From: JAWVEV01 sp033856535
GTDB lineage: Bacteria > Actinomycetota > Thermoleophilia > Miltoncostaeales > Miltoncostaeaceae
Reading direction: 5' to 3'
Assembly (NCBI GenBank): GCA_033856535.1
Contig: JAWVEV010000121.1
Location: forward strand, 1-9,935
DNA: 9,935 nt
Shown here: piece after piece, positions 7,905 to 9,935 of the stretch
Numbering within the stretch: position 1 is the stretch's first letter
Layout: every line of letters begins with the position of its first letter
Made by a program: the position numbers and the translations under genes
Notes under the pieces: generated by a model
Databases searched by the model: none
What the model saw: only the letters and a program-made list of their open reading frames with translations
Told to the model about the DNA's origin: nothing

Positions 7905-7994
7905 GACCGCCCCCTCGGCTCGCCGGATCTGAGGCTCCGAAGCCAATCAGGTGGGCGCCGCCGCGGCCCGGCGCCGGCGTGGCAAGCTGCGCCG
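7905..7994. promoter_or_regulatory. Divergent promoter region between the catabolic operon and ppk2
   Basis: This 90-base gap separates two genes read in opposite directions, so it must hold promoters for both. No consensus -35/-10 pair stands out. For ppk2, CAAGCT (7983-7988) lies six bases before the GTG, the spacing expected of a -10 box for a leaderless mRNA, but its first base departs from TANNNT. For the operon, the only clear signal is the GAGGGGG ribosome binding site at 7910-7916 on the minus strand. Confidence 0.4.
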
Positions 7995-8801
7995 GTGCGC
8001 GAGCTGCTGCAGGTCGATCCCGGAACGCCCCTGGACCTGGCGGCGCGCCCGGCCGACGAGCGGTTCGGCTGGGATCGCGAGGAGGCCGAGGCGGCCACCG
8101 TGCGGCGCGCCGAGCGCCTGGCCGAGCTCGGCACCGAGCTGGCCGCCGACGGGCGCCGCGCCCTGCTCGCCGTCTTCCAGGGGCTCGACGCCTCGGGCAA
8201 GGACGGCGCGATCAAGCGCTGCATCGGCCCGCTCAACCCGATGATGGTGCGGACCCAGGGCTTCACGGCGCCGGCCGGCGAGGAGCTGCGGCACGACTTC
8301 CTCTGGCGCATCCACGCGGCCCTGCCGGGGCGGGGCCGGATCGGGGCCTTCAACCGCTCGCACTACGAGGACGTGCTGGTGCCGCGGGTCGAGCTGGGCC
8401 GGCCGGCGAGCGTCTGGGAGCCGCGCATCGCGGCCATCACGGCGTTCGAGCGGCACCTGGTGCAGGAGGGCACCGTCGTCCTGAAGTTCTTCCTGCACGT
8501 GTCGCGGGAGGAGCAGGCCGAGCGGCTGCGCGCGCGGATCGAGGACCCGCACAAGCGCTGGAAGTTCGACGCCGCCGACCTGGCCAAGCGGGCCCTCTAC
8601 GACGACTACCTGGCCGCCTACGCGGACCTGCTGCGGCGCACCTCCACGCCCTGGGCCCCCTGGCACGTGGTGCCGGCCGATCGCAAGTGGGTGCGCAACC
8701 GGGTCGTCACCGAGGTGATGGTCGAGACGCTGGAGGCGCTCGACCTGAGGTGGAGCGATCTCTCCCCGGAGGTGCTGAAGGCGGCCCGGGCTCAGGAGTA
8801 G
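7995..8801 (+). CDS. ppk2: PPK2 polyphosphate:nucleotide phosphotransferase, class III-like
   Basis: Transfers phosphate from inorganic polyphosphate to nucleotides; 268 residues, single domain, cytosolic. Walker A is FQGLDASGKDG (61-71) and the Walker B segment is FNRSHYEDVLVPRV (119-132). The lid module is RIEDPHKRWKF (181-191), followed by TSTPWAPWHVVPADRKWVRN (216-235). The NRSHYEDVL form, with GFTAPAGEEL and DFLWRIH before it, matches class III PPK2s such as the Meiothermus ruber enzyme, which phosphorylate both AMP and ADP. Class I enzymes usually have a DRSWY form. The dual specificity is therefore inferred from family resemblance. The start is GTG 7995; no Shine-Dalgarno precedes it, so translation may be leaderless. 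The gene is transcribed away from the catabolic operon, and its last 10 bases overlap the end of the convergent glycosylase gene. Confidence 0.94.
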   Translation: MRELLQVDPGTPLDLAARPADERFGWDREEAEAATVRRAERLAELGTELAADGRRALLAVFQGLDASGKDGAIKRCIGPLNPMMVRTQGFTAPAGEELRHDFLWRIHAALPGRGRIGAFNRSHYEDVLVPRVELGRPASVWEPRIAAITAFERHLVQEGTVVLKFFLHVSREEQAERLRARIEDPHKRWKFDAADLAKRALYDDYLAAYADLLRRTSTPWAPWHVVPADRKWVRNRVVTEVMVETLEALDLRWSDLSPEVLKAARAQE

Positions 8802-9700
8802 CGGGCAACCGCCGCCACCGGCCCGACCCGCCGTGCCAGCGGGTGGCGCAGCAGGTAGACGCTGGCGAGGCCCGCCCACTCGCCGTAGGGCGCCAGCAGC
8901 TCCGCCGTCTCCTCGGGGGCCGGAACCGCGCCGCGCTCGGCCGCCAGGAGGCGCATGAGCCCGAGGTCGCCCACCAAGCCGTGGTCGTAGCGCCCGAGCC
9001 CGTAGATCGCGACGACCCCGGCCGACCAGGGCCCGAAGTCGCGCTCGCGGGCGATCGCCCGGACCATCTGCTCGCGCGGCCGCGTCGCCAGGCGCTCGAG
9101 CGCCGGCCCGCGGCACACCCGCACCAGCGCCGCGGCCCGGCGGGCGGCAAGCCCGGCGGCCCGCGCCCGGGCGGGGCTCAGCGCCGCCAGGTCTGCCTGC
9201 GCCGGCGGCAGGCGCAGCCCGTCGCGCTCGGCGGTGCAGGCGCGGAGCACCGCGGCGTGGACCCGCGCCGCGTCCTTCCATGCCACGAGCTGTCCGCAGG
9301 CGGCCGCCAGCAGCGCGTGCGCCGCGCCGCCCGCCAGGCGCAGGGGGCGGATCCCGGGCCGGCGCCGGGCCAGCTCGCGCAGGCGCGGGTCCTCACGCGC
9401 GATGCGCAGGAAGGGCGCCGGGTCGACGTCGAGCGCCAGCAGGAACCGCAGCCGGTCGTGCACCGCGCCGGCGTCGGCCGCCTCGTCCTCCCAGGTCGCG
9501 AGGGCGTCGAGCATCCCGTCGGGGCGCTGCACCACGCGAACCCGGACCGGGACGCCGGCGGCGAGGTCCCAGAGGTCCAGCACGCCCCCGCGCATGCTCC
9601 GGGTCCCGCCGGCCCTCCCCTCCACCGAGTCGGCCAGGCGGTAGGGAGGCGTCGGGCGGAGGGTGGTCTCGATGCGCACCCTCGCAGGGTACGGTCCCAC
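8792..9700 (-). CDS. alkA: AlkA-like DNA-3-methyladenine glycosylase (HhH-GPD superfamily)
   Basis: Base-excision repair enzyme expected to remove alkylated purines from DNA. The GPD signature is readable near the C-terminus: ERDFGPWSAGVVAIYGLGRYD stands for the hairpin and following helix, then VGDLGLMR carries the catalytic aspartate (Asp245 counting from GTG 9700). EWAGLASVYLLRH (274-286) is the usual closing helix. LRLAGGAAHALLAAACGQLVAWKDAARV (120-147) is the diverged form of the W-E-x-(L/V)...I-x-G-Q-Q-(I/V)-S helix; the second Gln is replaced by Leu. No iron-sulphur cysteine cluster is present, which argues against endonuclease III or MutY. There are two possible starts: GTG 9700 (302 residues) or GTG 9679 (295 residues). 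The second lies six bases after a -10-like TACCCT and would be leaderless. Substrate range is not predictable. Confidence 0.85.
   Translation of the reverse strand: MGPYPARVRIETTLRPTPPYRLADSVEGRAGGTRSMRGGVLDLWDLAAGVPVRVRVVQRPDGMLDALATWEDEAADAGAVHDRLRFLLALDVDPAPFLRIAREDPRLRELARRRPGIRPLRLAGGAAHALLAAACGQLVAWKDAARVHAAVLRACTAERDGLRLPPAQADLAALSPARARAAGLAARRAAALVRVCRGPALERLATRPREQMVRAIARERDFGPWSAGVVAIYGLGRYDHGLVGDLGLMRLLAAERGAVPAPEETAELLAPYGEWAGLASVYLLRHPLARRVGPVAAVARYS
9686..9695. promoter_or_regulatory. Candidate shared bidirectional -10 element
   Basis: The 44-99 bases between the divergent glycosylase and FKBP genes contain AGGGTACGGT. On the + strand it reads TACGGT (9690-9695); on the minus strand it reads TACCCT (9691-9686). 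Both fit TANNNT and share the central TA step. The minus-strand copy ends six bases before GTG 9679 and would give a leaderless glycosylase mRNA. The + copy would start transcription near 9702, upstream of the FKBP ribosome binding site at 9713-9719. No -35 boxes are evident. Confidence 0.4.
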
Positions 9701-9723
9701 GGCGACCGAACCGAGGAGGCGAT

Positions 9724-9935
9724 GTGAGCGAGGCCGCAGGCGTGAAGGTGGACGGAGAGCGGGGCGTGAAGCCGACGATCGAGTTGCCGGGCGGGGAGCC
9801 GCCGCCGGCGCTGGTGATCCACGACGTGCGCGAGGGCGAGGGCGCGCCGGCCGAGCCGGGCGGGTACGTGAGCGCGCACTACGTGGGCCTGAGCTGGTCC
9901 AACGGGGCCCAGTTCGACGCCTCGTGGGACCGCGG
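9724..9935 (+). CDS. FKBP-type peptidyl-prolyl cis-trans isomerase, 5' part
   Basis: Folding helper that isomerises Xaa-Pro bonds; only the first 70 codons are in the window and the frame runs off the end. KPTIELPGGEPPPALVIHD (16-34), then EGEGAPAEPGGYVSAHYVGL (37-56) and GAQFDASWDRG at the edge are the characteristic opening of bacterial FKBP domains. The Tyr of HYVG and the Asp of FDASWD are conserved pocket residues. No signal peptide is seen, so it is probably cytosolic and, judging by the opening, a small single-domain form. GTG 9724 is the start: the preceding ATG at 9722 is followed directly by TGA. GAGGAGG (9713-9719) lies four bases upstream. Confidence 0.93.
   Translation, partial: MSEAAGVKVDGERGVKPTIELPGGEPPPALVIHDVREGEGAPAEPGGYVSAHYVGLSWSNGAQFDASWDR

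Overview
This is a very GC-rich, gene-dense chromosomal segment with no mobile element, tRNA, rRNA or CRISPR that I can see. Base composition, frequent GTG starts, tight gene packing, and the sequence style of the FKBP and AlkA-like proteins point to a high-GC bacterium, most likely Actinomycetota. A deep-branching lineage such as Thermoleophilia is possible, but that is an inference and not proven here.

Layout from left to right. (1) The end of a tryptophan operon on the + strand: a 16-base tail of an upstream gene, then trpB and trpA overlapping by 8 bases, closed by a 10-bp perfect hairpin (2078-2101). These two genes encode the beta and alpha subunits of tryptophan synthase. (2) A single-gene cold-shock protein unit with a long leader, ended by a 12-bp perfect hairpin (2483-2511). 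(3) A DUF2339-type polytopic membrane protein. Its upstream region is an AT-rich island carrying promoter-like hexamers and a 23-bp near-palindrome (2586-2608), which looks like a repressor operator. (4) A three-gene minus-strand operon, read from 7904 down to 4374: a nitroreductase-fold flavoprotein with a long C-terminal extension, a MenB/BadI-like crotonase, and a CaiC-like acyl-CoA ligase. Spacing is 1 base, then a 4-base ATGA overlap. This looks like catabolism or modification of an unknown carboxylic acid as its CoA thioester. (5) Divergent from that operon, a PPK2 (class III-like) polyphosphate:nucleotide phosphotransferase. It converges with, and overlaps by 10 bases, an AlkA-like DNA glycosylase. 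(6) Divergent from the glycosylase, the first 70 codons of an FKBP-type prolyl isomerase, cut by the window end.

Most of the window is housekeeping. The least explained parts are the nitroreductase/crotonase/ligase operon, where all three proteins depart from their textbook families at informative positions, and the operator-like palindrome in front of the DUF2339 gene. I see no clear sign of a wholly new defence or mobile system.
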